Origin: Siphonodentalium dalli | Lineage: Eukaryota > Mollusca > Scaphopoda > Gadilida > Siphonodentaliidae | Reading direction: 5' to 3' | NCBI GenBank assembly: GCA_032622095.1 | Contig: CP136064.1 | Coordinates: forward strand, 272,575,614-272,639,613 | DNA length: 64,000 bases | Translations under genes and position numbers: made by a program | Part shown: piece by piece, positions 35,200 to 46,239 of the stretch | Layout of the letters: each line of letters begins with the position of its first letter | Numbering within the stretch: the stretch's first letter is position 1 | The notes under the pieces: model-generated | The model's input: only the letters and a program-made list of their open reading frames with translations | Database searches by the model: none | Told to the model about the DNA's origin: nothing

Positions 35200-36690
35200 G
35201 ATTAACATATCCTTGAGTTATTGTGGAAAGCGATAGTCACCCAAAGGTGCACCAGTACAAATCACACATGAGCATGCAGTTACTCCATATATACATGAAC
35301 ACCACATAAATGGCCATGTGCCACTCGCTGTATAGACATACACCTCACCCATCACTACATACATGAACATAAAGTAACATCTTGTATACCTATTCGCCTC
35401 ACCGTAGGCCATACAGTCACTCCATGTATATTTATTTGCCACGTGCATAGCTATATAGCCACTAAAGATATACATACACACCTCACTCCTGGTATACCTG
35501 TTCTCTACATCCATGTTCATACATCACTTCTTGTATACCTATTTGCCTCACCAGTGGTCATACAGTCTCACTCCATGTATATATAAATATATGCGACACC
35601 CGTGGCCATATAGCCACTCAAGATATACATATACACCCAACCCAAAACCATAGAGTCACTCTATGTATATACATATATACCTCACCAATGGCCTTACATC
35701 CCTTCTAGATATATCAGTGTCCCGTACCGCGCATATACACCTGGCCCATGACAATTCAGCCTCTCGCTGTATACGCATAAACCACATTCGTGATCATAGT
35801 CACTCCTTGTATATCAATTCACCCCACCATTAATGTTGCCATACTGTCAATCCCTATATACATATTGGCCGTGCCATGGCCATATAGTCACTCATGATAT
35901 ACATATACACCTCACTCATGATCACAGCGTCACTCCATGTGTACATATATACCTCACCAATGGCCATACAGCCCTTCTAGATATACAAATACACCGCATA
36001 CACGGTCATTTGTACACTTCAGACTTGCATATACAGCTCAACCGTGACAATTCAGCCACTCGCTGTATACGTATACACCCTCTCCATGAGCATTCAGCTA
36101 TTCACTGTATGCTTGTACACACCACCAATGACAATACAATAGGCCCTACATATAAACATATACATCCCACCATCACCATGAGGTCACTCTCTATATACAC
36201 TATCCACCAATGGCCATCAAGGTGTACTCCAGGTATGCATATACACTTCAACAATGACCGTGCAGTCATTCCATGTACAAATATACACATTGCCCATAAC
36301 CATACAACCACACCCTATTTATACATACACCCATCCATTACCATACATCCAACATATGTATACATATACACTCACCCATGACAATACAGCCACCAATGTA
36401 CATTTGTACAGCCCACCCCTGACCACACAACCACTCCATATATACATACAGTACAGTGTAGCTGCTCTCGTTATGCCCATACACCACTCCAATGACCAGA
36501 CAGCCACTCAATGTAAACATGTTCACCTCACAAATCTACATACAGCTACTCCTTATATACCTATACATCTCACCATGGACACCCCATCCATGACCATATA
36601 ATCACACATTGTATAACTATTCACATCATTCATGAATACAATAACTCCATGTACACCTACTCACCTCGCCTATGACCATACAGCCAACAG
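35200..36690 (-). repeat. 42-bp minisatellite of FB-42 copy 2
   Basis: About 35 units of the complement-strand 42-bp repeat (ACCATATAGTCACTC, TATACACCTCAC). The 182-codon open frame at 35833-36381 has an evident 14-residue period rich in His, Thr and Ile, one repeat per DNA unit. I treat it as a consequence of the repeat length, not as a gene, because no splice, start or codon-use signal supports translation. Confidence 0.85.
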
Positions 36691-37552
36691 ACATGCACAC
36701 TATATTAAGTTTATCAATGTTGATGCTATTGGGCCAGAATAGCCACATAATATGATCCCTCTCAGTTCCGTTTCAACGTTCTGCCCATTTCCGTTCAAAA
36801 TCAAGGAATTGGCAAAATCCATATCAAAATAAACTTGTCATGCCTCGTAGGGAACCGGGACAACCAGAAAAGAACATTTAGTTGATTAAGTAGCATGTGA
36901 GTCACAATTGATTATGTATACATATACACCACGTATATACACATATGTATATGTATATAATAAAGTTTACCAAATTTGGTTGCCATTTTGGAAGCCATCT
37001 TGAGTAATTTTGTCTAAAACAACTCAGTGTGACACATGTAACAAATATCAAAACAATACATATCTTCGATACCAAACATAGTTCCATTTTACTGTTAAAA
37101 ATTGGCTCAAACCTGAATAGCGATTTTTTGCCGATTTTGGTATCAGGTTTGTGATAGAAAATTTCGAATAATTATGGTAATTTCAGTGGTTAATATAGTA
37201 ACAAATACCCATGGTGCATCAGAAATGTTAGCAGTCAAGCTATATAAGACAGAATAGCCATTTTGGCAGCCATTTTGAGCCAAAGTGACAATCTTGGTAC
37301 CATTGAGTTCGAATATCAATAAGATATAGAATTCATCACTTACATTGCACAGTTCTTTCCACTTCTTGATGAAATATGAATCCCAATGGGGATCTTTTGT
37401 GAAATGTTATACCGCATTTTGTAAAATCGAATTTTTGTGATCGGAAGGGGTGTGGACCCCACAAACAGAATATTTCATTGCTCCAATGGTCAGTTAACAT
37501 GCTAAATACAAAATAAAGTCACAATTCTCAACCAGTTCCAAACCACTGGCGC
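36691..37552 (-). repeat. FB-42 copy 2, right outer arm
   Basis: Complement of about 34150-35110 of the left arm. It is interrupted by a TATATGTATA-rich insert at about 36905-36960 and ends at CAGTTCCAAACCACT, where GC-richer coding-like DNA begins. Confidence 0.75.
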
Positions 37553-38369
37553 ACTATCAACCGAACTATGTTCCGTTCCTTCTGCCTCCCTTACCTGACC
37601 ACTCTCGACCACACCAACCTCTATCCCACTAAGAGCGGGATCCACCCGTTCATCATTTAGACCCACCTGTTCGCTTTCTGGCACAGTCACATCGCCCACT
37701 GGCGCAGTATCAACCCGTACCTTCTTCGCTGCACGTTGAGTCACTCGGCGCTAACGTTTCCTACCGTTATTCCCTTGTGTATCCGTCTTACTCTCTACCA
37801 CGACACGTCCACCACCGTTCATATCAACCGACTTACCACTTACGCCCAGACCATGCTCACCCGACACGTGATCCAATTCACAACTAATTGACTCGTCTTG
37901 TGTATTGTCTCCAACTGAACTCGCACCCTGTTTTCCCTTCTTAGCACGTCCACCCCTGACACGACGAGCACGTTTTCTTCCCAACCAACTTATCATTCAA
38001 AGCACACTCAGGCACATGTTCACCATTCACACTAGTATCAACTTCTGTCGTTACGTCTGTCTCTACCCGTTTAACCTTTCAACCACTACCACCGCCACGA
38101 CGCCTAGCCTTCCTACAACCCGAACAAGTGTTTAAATCATACTTCGCAGCAGGTGACTTATCGTGTCTAACTGAGTCAAAGTTGAACGTTTGAAAGTTAT
38201 GACCTGGGCAAACACCGGAACTAATGCTGCACGAACAGCTAACATATCTGAAGGAAATTGAGCATTTACTGGACGAAACTATTTGGTGAAGTTTCATTGT
38301 CCCGGGTACTGTTTTCAGTTTTACGTTTTCTAGTAGCTGCTGTCCTTTTATATCATCACCAGATATCAA
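37553..38369 (-). pseudogene. Decayed coding sequence, function unknown
   Basis: On the minus strand three open stretches line up (from 38369, 37996 and 37744). The first has a Cys-rich part (VSCSCSISSGVCPGHNF, later TCSGC) and ends at an in-frame TGA. A frame change near 38000 is needed to join the second. The second and third share one frame, separated by a single TAG at 37751-37753. The later part is low-complexity, basic then acidic, with echoes such as VDTAPVG and VDSAPVV. Base composition is clearly richer in C/G than the flanks. It starts exactly where the FB-42 right arm breaks off. I cannot assign a family; a transposon-borne ORF or a host gene relic are both possible. Confidence 0.5.
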
Positions 38370-39888
38370 CTTTGCCGTTGGCTTTCGTGTGATAATGTTT
38401 TACATGTCTCCCTACACAATACCTTTTATTTTGTTGAAGTCGAAATTTCCATTAGAACATTGCTCTCGCTTGCCAAATAAACATACCCGGTTGAATAATG
38501 GCACAGGGTACAGATAATTTAACAAATCTAAATAAATGAACCGGGCTTAATAATAGTACAGGTACAGATTTTGCTATACAGTGTGTATTTTCTAGAATAA
38601 ATAATTAGCATACATGGCTATATATAACCATTCGAACGGGTGGACATTTTATAAACATACAGGTAAATATTAGGAACGTGAGAGGAATCGTCCACCAAAA
38701 TGCGACCGGGACTGTATAGAAAGGACAATCATTTGTAGTTTTGGCGCCGAATTTGGTCCATTTGGATCACAACATTATCACATATATTGTGAGTATACCG
38801 GTCTTTCCCGTAATATAACGTGTATATTATGTAACGAACACAATAATATACATATATATAGTACTTATATAATGCCAGGGGTAGCATACCTAACGTATTA
38901 CCAACCATACAGCATTACCATTTGGATGGAGTAAGGAACAACAAGTTTCGATTTGAAAACATTGTTCATACAAACGTTTATTCAAACAATGACAACACAT
39001 AGTGGTCTCCGCTGTAACACAAAAGTCCATTATATATGCTTAAACTGCTTTCGATTTAATGTTTCCTTCATAACTGGCCTAAACATAGACTAAACTTGGG
39101 TATTATAATCGGTTATAAATTATTTTTTTCAAAACAAATTGACATTGAATTAGTTTAATATTCATTGGAACTCATTGGAGTCTTTCCTGTAACGAATTGT
39201 GTGTTTCATGTAACGCAATGTGTATTTCATGTAACAACCACACATTTTGATGGACATGTGATATTTAGGATATAACACACACAGTGCGAACATGCCGTCC
39301 ACATTGATATTACATACTATACTTGCTAAACATAACATAGAACAAATTATGTTGACAATATACCATAACAATATCCCATAACGAAACCTGTATTTTCTGT
39401 AACGGTATTGTACATAACATAGCTCTAGAGAAAAAAGTACTTCAAGTGTACCAAAAAATGTTTCCCAATAAAACATGGGCAATGTTTTGTTAGTGCTAAT
39501 GTATATATTGTGCTTCCTGTAGCAATTCAGGTATCTCCTATTACATGTTTCCGTGTTACAGAAGTAGACCGTTACAGAAGGCATGTACCGACGATCAAAT
39601 CGGCATACCGTTAATGATTTCTCCCTCGCGCGCGAAGAAAATTTTGCAATAAAAAGTGTACATAAACAGCTTTTAACGAACAATTTTGCAACATTCCATT
39701 GATATATAATGTTAGTGAGATTCGCGTTATATATAAGACAATAACGAAATAAACGGTCGGGGATTAACTTACCTAATTAGTTTTTTTCAGGTCGTGTACT
39801 AAAATCATTCAAATATCGCACGTGCTTTCGTTTTTATGACGTTCCGATAGTTTCGATCCGGAAGTATCAGTCTGGTGAGTAGAATTGC
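38370..39888. other. Noncoding stretch rich in TGTAAC/GTTACA motifs
   Basis: TGTAAC or its complement recurs at irregular spacing (for example 39013, 39188, 39209, 39230, 39555, 39571), often as CTGTAACG. The 173-codon minus ORF at 39162-39683 spans this low-complexity sequence and looks spurious. Confidence 0.4.
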
Positions 39889-40296
39889 CTACCAATTATG
39901 GTAACGTAACTTGTCACCAAAACAGACGGAAAGTGTTGGGTTATGCCCAAATACAAGCTGACGTGCAATAAATCCTAAAACGTTCGACAAACTGTTATTT
40001 GCCATCAAACCACAACACTTCCATCTGTTTGGAAATAGATTCCATAAAATTAACAACGTTTGGCCATTTTCATTCCAAATTAATTGTGGAGAGAATTCTA
40101 CAGTATACCGGTTACACATAGCAATTTCTAACTCATACCAAACCGGAATGCCAACAGTAATGAACCAATCAGGATCTGGATCAAGAGGCCAACAAAGCCT
40201 GCATATTTTGACAATTCGACTAGAAGAGAGCCACTTAGTGGCCCAGTCGTTATCGGTTTGACAGATTGTAATTGTCCGGCTATTCTTTATAGCATG
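39889..40296 (-). pseudogene. Unassigned ORF fragment, about 135 codons
   Basis: On the minus strand the frame is open from just after a TAA (40297-40299) to a TAG at 39889-39891. The composition looks protein-like: a Trp/Pro-rich patch (WPLDPDPDWF, then GIPVWYELE) and a hydrophobic end. No start codon is needed if it is an exon or a truncated ORF, and I saw no clear acceptor. The first ATG would be at 40119. No domain recognised. It could be part of a retroelement ORF. Confidence 0.4.
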
Positions 40297-41031
40297 TTAT
40301 CAATCGCACATACAGAAGGTCTCTTGACATTTGGATCAAGTACCAAGTACCGCAGCATCAGCGGAACGTGGCGGGTGGTCACTCTTACGTTTTTGTTTGT
40401 TAACTAACCCAGCAGCCGTCTCGGTCTACACTTCAAATTCTGGTCGGGCCAAAGACTGGTACACAGCTGAAGCTCTGATCCGTTTAGCCACTACATATGG
40501 CAGCTTCACGATTAATCACCACAGTGAGACAGGCTTTAACAGTACAAAATTGAAACATTTAAGTCATGATGACGAAATGCGAACAGACATGACACAAAAG
40601 AAACAACACACACGAAAAACAGAAGACACAACTATAAACCAGAAACATAATAGAACAGATGGCAGAAATGTAATCTGAAACTCTGGAGAGGCGTGACTGG
40701 CCAATTGCTTGAGTCGGTTAACTCAACTTTAAGAGATGTAGGCCCACGAGCTAAGTCGCATCCGCAGGTCGTTACCTCACGTGATGCGGTCGCCCTAGAT
40801 CACCCAGGACTCCAACACCGCACCTCACGGGATGCACCCCACTGCAAATAGGGTGCCACATTAGGGGATCCTTACCAACAGCAGTGGGGGTTGGTCTCTT
40901 CTACCCCGGGCCCACATGAGGCCGAAACTAATCATTAGGCCAACTTGAATGTGAGTGACGGAACAACAAAACATTCATAACTATGTAGCAACGCAAATCC
41001 CAGCACATAACCTGCTTAGAATCGCCTACCA
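40297..41031. other. GC-richer noncoding stretch
   Basis: 40680-40960 is GC-rich and contains CCTCACGTGATGCGGTCGCC and CCTCACGGGATGCACCCC, two related blocks about 70 bp apart. The 115-codon plus ORF at 40331-40678 ends in Lys/Thr/Asn-rich sequence and is not recognised. Confidence 0.35.
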
Positions 41032-41082
41032 TGAGTCGATAATGTGACTAAATATTCTCATTTTTTACACATTATCGACTCA
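41032..41082. repeat. Perfect 15-bp hairpin
   Basis: TGAGTCGATAATGTG (41032-41046) and its exact complement (41068-41082) are separated by 21 bp. Confidence 0.85.
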
Positions 41083-41512
41083 AAATGAGGCAAATATAAG
41101 AAGATTATCTACCTAAAATAAGTTATATTATAAGCAGATATATGTGCTGGTTGTAGGAAGAACAGGCTGCATGTTCAGGTGATGTGGATCGCTGTTGTGT
41201 ACATTTTATGGGAATACAATGTAGTGTTGTTCAAACAATTCGGATGACTGTTATAATCAGCATCCGTGTGCCCATCCGGCTTGTCGGATCATAACTTCCA
41301 CAAATGACGTTATTATTATTTTCCAGAATTTACTCTTTGTTATTAACAAAAAGACAACGCCCACAATTTTTTTCTCATTTCGGGTGGCGTGCGTTTCAGT
41401 AACGTTTAGTCTCATAAATTGTATACGCAAATGGGCATCACACAACGTCAATCTTATACATGCATGGATTATTTATCTATCTGCTAGTTCTGGAGACCTC
41501 ATTTCGGAGATT
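41083..41512. other. Spacer, nothing recognised
   Basis: Noncoding by eye. It probably includes 3' untranslated sequence of the LINE relic to the right. Confidence 0.35.
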
Positions 41513-41810
41513 TTATCCAGTGCGAGTCAGCGTTAAGCGAGTTATCAGATATGATCCAGATATGTGAGTTGCTGATACAAACCTCCTGAATGTGTCACTA
41601 TCGGAGAGTGTGACCAGTTCGGAATTTAGATTGTTCCAGAGAATTGCAGTTGCCGGAAATAACGAAAATCTGACATACATTGGGCCTGTGTTAATGCGAC
41701 GGAGTGTTCCCTCGTGGTGGTATCGCATTTTTCTAGTCGGCATAGTGCTATTGATTTGTTTTGTTAGCCTAACTGTTAGAACGATGCAGTCCTATATTTT
41801 CTCAAATGTT
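41513..41810 (-). pseudogene. LINE4 ORF2 C-terminal end
   Basis: On the minus strand the last 76 or so codons end at 41513. They carry the pattern typical of the extreme C-terminus of CR1/L2/jockey-type ORF2 proteins: a basic stretch (RKMRYHHEGTLRRI), then FSLFPATAILWNNL followed by a SDTFRRFV helix. An upstream in-frame TAG at about 41804-41806 and loss of the RT domain mark it as a relic. R5 repeat sequence lies immediately upstream (41811-42075), so R5 is likely part of the same LINE family. Confidence 0.7.
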
Positions 41811-42075
41811 GGAAGTAGTTAATTAAACACCCGAGTGCTTCGCGACTAACAAAAGATATCGAGATTTACCCATCTTAATTGCTCTACATATGAATAAACA
41901 ATTCCGAGATCCCATGGGAATTTTCCATCTGTGATCGTTGTTCAGTCAACCGGATCACTGAGAACCCTTTAATAATTTATCAATCTGTGCGATCAATATC
42001 GAGGCGAATACGTGACATTTGTTATGAACAGGAGACTATTGTAATGCGTCATTACCCTACATTATGTTGTCACAC
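41811..42075 (-). repeat. R5 repeat, third copy
   Basis: Complement of about 13621-13925: ATTCCGAGATCCCATGGGAA, CATATGAATAAACAATTCC, CGCGACTAAC, and CCTCGATATTGATCGC on the reading strand. Confidence 0.75.
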
Positions 42076-42689
42076 TTATATGTATTCTGAATACAAGAAT
42101 TAGAATACAAGTTTTAATATTTTTGCATGCCCGAATATGTTAAAAATATTAGATGGACATCATAAGTTCTCTATGGACTTACAATTTTTATTCTATACCG
42201 TTTCTAAATTTTGAATTAGATAAAATCGTATTATATATATGGTGTGAATCCGATTAGCCCAACATAACCGACTAGAAGTCACATATTCAAGTCAAGTGGT
42301 TTTATTGTATATAAACGGGTATCAATACATTTATCGCAGATACAACACTATAACTTTCAAAATAGCAATTCAATCCAGTTGAGGTCCCTAGCGGCTGGGG
42401 TCGTAACGGATGCTCGTGTACCAGCGCGAACAAACCCACGGGTGACACAGGATTCTTCCAGTGTCCACGATTCACTACATTTTCACAAGCTAGATAGGGT
42501 CATTACTCTATTTTATTCATAATTTGACCGGAATATCAGAAGAAACCCGAATCACTCAAAGGGGGCTCGTGCCTATATCAAGCAGACTATATATATAATC
42601 TAAATTCCAAATTCTAAATTGGCAACTTACAAAGTCATTGATGACAACAATTTATCTCTTCTAAAGCAGCTGTGATATAAGTATTTTGC
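42076..42689. other. Probable 3' untranslated region of LINE3 and spacer
   Basis: Noncoding. It directly follows the LINE3 C-terminus on the minus strand; no other signal. Confidence 0.35.
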
Positions 42690-43860
42690 TAACCGATTCA
42701 ATACAAATCAAGATTTATTTTTCATCAGTGTATCAAATTTTTGTATGGTTGGCCAGTGACAATAGAATTTTTTCAGATATCGACGTCGTATATCAATATA
42801 GGCGGGGCAGACCAGTAGAAAGGGATATTCATTTTCAACCGATTTTAGCTGACAACATTTACACAATCTCTTTTTCCTTTCTACGCCTGTATATCTACCG
42901 GTGGCAATTTCCAAAGAGTGGGCACTTATTCTGAATTTCGTCAGAGCTATTCAGAATTTCGGTAGCTTGACAGTTGATAAAAGTTACATATTCGAACAGA
43001 ATGTCATCTTGCCACAACGCGATTTAATTACTTTCAAATCAGGCATGGTAAAATCATGATTATACCACATATATCCTAAACCAAGTTTGTCTAAAGTAGA
43101 CTTCAACAAAAATGTCCAGTTTTTCTCCTTATGCGACAAACCGAAATCACGGTCGTTCCGAATTGATTTACATACATCACATATGAATTTTGCTCCTGAA
43201 TTAAATGAATCCAATACTTAAAGATTCGATATAATCGTAATATAGACAATGGGAAATGACCAGATTCACCCGAGACTGCATCGCTGTTAGCTGAAGACTT
43301 TACTTATATTACTTATAATATATTGGCAAAACGTTTTGTCCAAAATTTCAATATCAGGGGCGTCATTGAACCCCAAGGCTCACACCCATATGATATATAA
43401 TCAAATAAGTTACAGGCTTGTATTGGATCAGAGTAAGCCTCATTCAGCAGATCATATATACTATAGACGGATCTATAACCATACTGTGTTAACTTTTTCT
43501 CTTGCACTTGAAATATGCAATTATTACACATTGCAACACCTAAATACACGAATGAGTTAACATCATCTAAACACGCATTGTCAATATAAAATTTCAAGTT
43601 TTCTTCCGATTTCTGGTCTGAAAATATGACTATTTTAGTTTTATTTGTGTTTATTTTTATACCCCACTTTTCACAATAATTACTCGTTTAATCTAAAGCT
43701 CTTTGTAACTGTTCAGGCGAATTTGCAACAAATAAGGTGTCATCAGCAAACAGCAATGCAGAATGGGAGTATCATTCATTGTAATATAATTTCATTATTT
43801 TTCAACAAATTTCCCAGAAAATCATTAACGTACAGACAATAATTAATATTGAACTTATTC
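42690..43860 (-). pseudogene. LINE3 ORF2 relic (RT palm to zinc-finger tail)
   Basis: Read leftwards from about 43860. An ADDTLFVAN motif (43735-43761; catalytic Asp pair kept) is followed by an in-frame TAA at about 43694, then a KTKIVIF block. Next comes YLGVAMCNN and a YGCEPWG block (43313-43597), and after frame changes a tail finger (CKCCQLKSVENEYPFLLVC) ending at 42708. The order and motifs match LINE1 of this window, so they belong to the same broad group, but at least two frame changes and one stop are present. The 5' part is missing beyond about 43860, next to the perfect palindrome. Confidence 0.85.
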
Positions 43861-43865
43861 TATAA

Positions 43866-44053
43866 GACGCTGCCTCGAATCGGAATCGGGTCTTAGAAAA
43901 TGTCGGAAAGAGAATAGACTGGAATTGGAATGAGAATAAGAAATGACTATAGAATATATCCCTATTCTATAGTCATTTCTTATTCTCATTCCAATTCCAG
44001 TCTATTCTCTTTCCGACATTTTCTAAGACCCGATTCCGATTCGAGGCAGCGTC
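43866..44053. repeat. Perfect 91-bp inverted repeat with 6-nt loop
   Basis: Arms 43866-43956 and 43963-44053 are exact complements over all 91 positions by my reading, with spacer TATCCC. Identity stops abruptly at both outer edges. It lies 5 bp from the 5'-truncated edge of LINE3. Noncoding. Confidence 0.97.
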
Positions 44054-44288
44054 CACCCGATACAGGCGGCTTAGAGCCGGGTTGTTATTTTCAACCGTGG
44101 ACATCGCAATATTTCCGATCACCAAACGCACATCTTATTTACTACATGTATGACGATTAAACTTATCTCCAACAAGACTGTGCCCACTTCATAACCCGAC
44201 ATATCTTGAAATGGTACCGTTGAGCAGTTCTACGTCTCACCACACAACTTAAAATCGCGGCCACTAGACGATCACTACAAAGAAGAAA

Positions 44289-44570
44289 CAATCTCCAACC
44301 GCTACTCAACCACGGGAATACAGCATTACACATTAGACGAACGTATCACACAATCTCAAACCGCTATTCAACTACGGAAATACAGCCTTACACACTAGAC
44401 GAACGCATCGGACAATTTCAACTCAACCACAGGAACATCATCGCACATACACATTACGTACATGGCCGCATACCATACTTCTCTGATATAGACGACTCAA
44501 CCCTTTGGACACACAGGACCGCATACCATACTTCTCCGATATAGACGACTCAACCCTTTGGACACACTTT
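44289..44570 (+). repeat. Two short tandem arrays upstream of gag
   Basis: A 62-bp unit beginning CAATCT(C/A)(C/A)AACCGCTA at 44289 and 44351, with a partial third at 44413. A 52-bp unit beginning CCGCATACCATACTTCTC is duplicated at about 44468 and 44520. Confidence 0.85.
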
Positions 44571-44830
44571 CTTCAACTATATACAGCTCACATGCCTATC
44601 TAGCTATAAACATTACATACATCTATAGCTATATAAGTTCATCCACTGTAGATTACACTCACGCTTTTGCAGACCAGTTCCAGTCGCATATAAACATTTC
44701 ACAGAAAACACAAACTGACATTGTTTCGTTCAATACAGACTCACATTGTTCATACAAATATTCATAGTGGAATGTTGGTGAGTAAAATCATTTTCGTATA
44801 CTCCTTTGACAGCTCACACAAATTTCCTCA

Positions 44831-46239
44831 TTGCCACCACTTTCTAAATTTTCGTTTCAAAATTTTAGGAATATGTGTTCACACCCTGATTTTCAATCAT
44901 ACCTAGACAAAGATTCACAAAATTCAAATTCCAACACATTATTCAAAACTTTTAATACTCAGCTAGCCCAATTCAACGAATCCATTCAGATCCAAACTCA
45001 GGCAATTCGAGCAAAAGCTAACATTGAGAACGCGCATTATCTTTCAAAATTTATACAACCGTTTGATGGCAACCCTCTTCATTTCGAATATTGGATAGCA
45101 GAAATAGAAAAATGTGCATATATAACAAACTCGACAGATGTCGAAATTATAAACATAGCTTTACAAACTAGTCACACAAACGTAACAGCATATATCCAAA
45201 GACAACTAGAAAATTACACCAAAAATAAAACACACTTAACTTGGAAATTGTTCAAACATGATCTTCTCCAAATATTTGGAGAAACATAGCAAACACAAAC
45301 CGCGTTCCTAGAATTATCAAAATTAAAACAAGGCAATGCAGAAAGTATTCAATTTTTTCCCGAAAGAATACACCAAATGGCACATAAAGCATTTGGACCT
45401 GACAAAATGTACCCAGCTATCAGAAAACAACTAATTAATGTAATTATTAGTGGCATAGCCGATGAACAAATAAGAGCTGCGATCATGCGCGAAGACTTCG
45501 ATTCAATCGATAACGCCGTCATTTATGCCTTAAGAGAACAACGTATTCATTAAAGAATTAACTCACAACATGTAAGATTATATCCGGAATGGTTCAACTC
45601 ATTTCATTCAAAGTTGGATACATGTAACGATAATCCTATAAAGATCCAAATTGCTCCAATTATACGCGAACAAACTAATAATTGTGTAAATAAAAACTTA
45701 GGTCTCAGTAAATTTGACAGTTCCAAAGATGAAAAATTAATTGAAACCCACAATGAGAAGAAAAATACTGATTGCGATTCTAAAAACAAAATTCATGTGA
45801 TGTCAAACAAACAAAAGGAACTTAACATAACTAAGCATAAGGCCCGCAAACCAGACACTCCAAAATTCAAATTAAGTAACTATGACTACACAGAAGATGT
45901 ACAAGCAGGAATGAACAGTCAGACCCCGTGTTCAACCATAATCAAGATTTATAACATTAAAACGCGAGCTTTAATCGACACGGGAGCCGACATGTCATGT
46001 ATTAATTATAACATTTATATGAATTTGAAAAACAAACCGAAACTAAGAAAAACTTATGTAAGTGTACAATCCTCCGGATGCGACAATTTGAACGTGCAGG
46101 GTGTAATAACATTAGATATAAAATTAGGGGACATTGAACTAACACAGAATTTTTATGTCATAACATCGCTCAGCCGTAGTGTAATCCTGGGTAGAGATTT
46201 CTTGTCATCAAACAATGTTCGCATATATTTCGACCTAAA
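44831..46239 (+). pseudogene. Gypsy-type gag and protease, two premature stops
   Basis: One frame runs through with an in-frame TAG at 45287-45289 and TAA at 45551-45553. The gag part shows the capsid-like FDGNPLHFEYWIAEIEKC block and a TWKLFKHDLLQIFG block. No CCHC knuckle was seen. The protease has the active-site DTGA at 45977-45988 and the conserved ILGRDFL near 46186-46206. The frame is cut at 46239 by the copy B insertion and resumes at 48042 in register. Because gag and protease lie in one frame, a Gag-Pro fusion is suggested. Confidence 0.88.

Larger units (their letters stand above)
33890..37552. mobile_element. FB-42 foldback element, copy 2 (one minisatellite arm)
   Basis: The left outer arm (33890-35110) and right outer arm (36691-37552) are complementary over about 0.85 kb. 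For example, GGTTTGGAACTGGTTGAGAA at about 34158 pairs with 37525-37545, and AAAATGGCTGTCAAAATGGC near 34430 with 37260-37280. Only the reverse-orientation minisatellite is present; the forward arm seen in copy 1 is absent, although the family central turn remains at about 35200. The right arm stops in mid-arm at 37552. Confidence 0.8.

Noticed and set aside
39162-39683. 173-codon minus-strand ORF
   Set aside because: Low-complexity, Cys/Tyr/Arg-rich translation of TGTAAC-rich DNA; no domain, and composition unlike protein.
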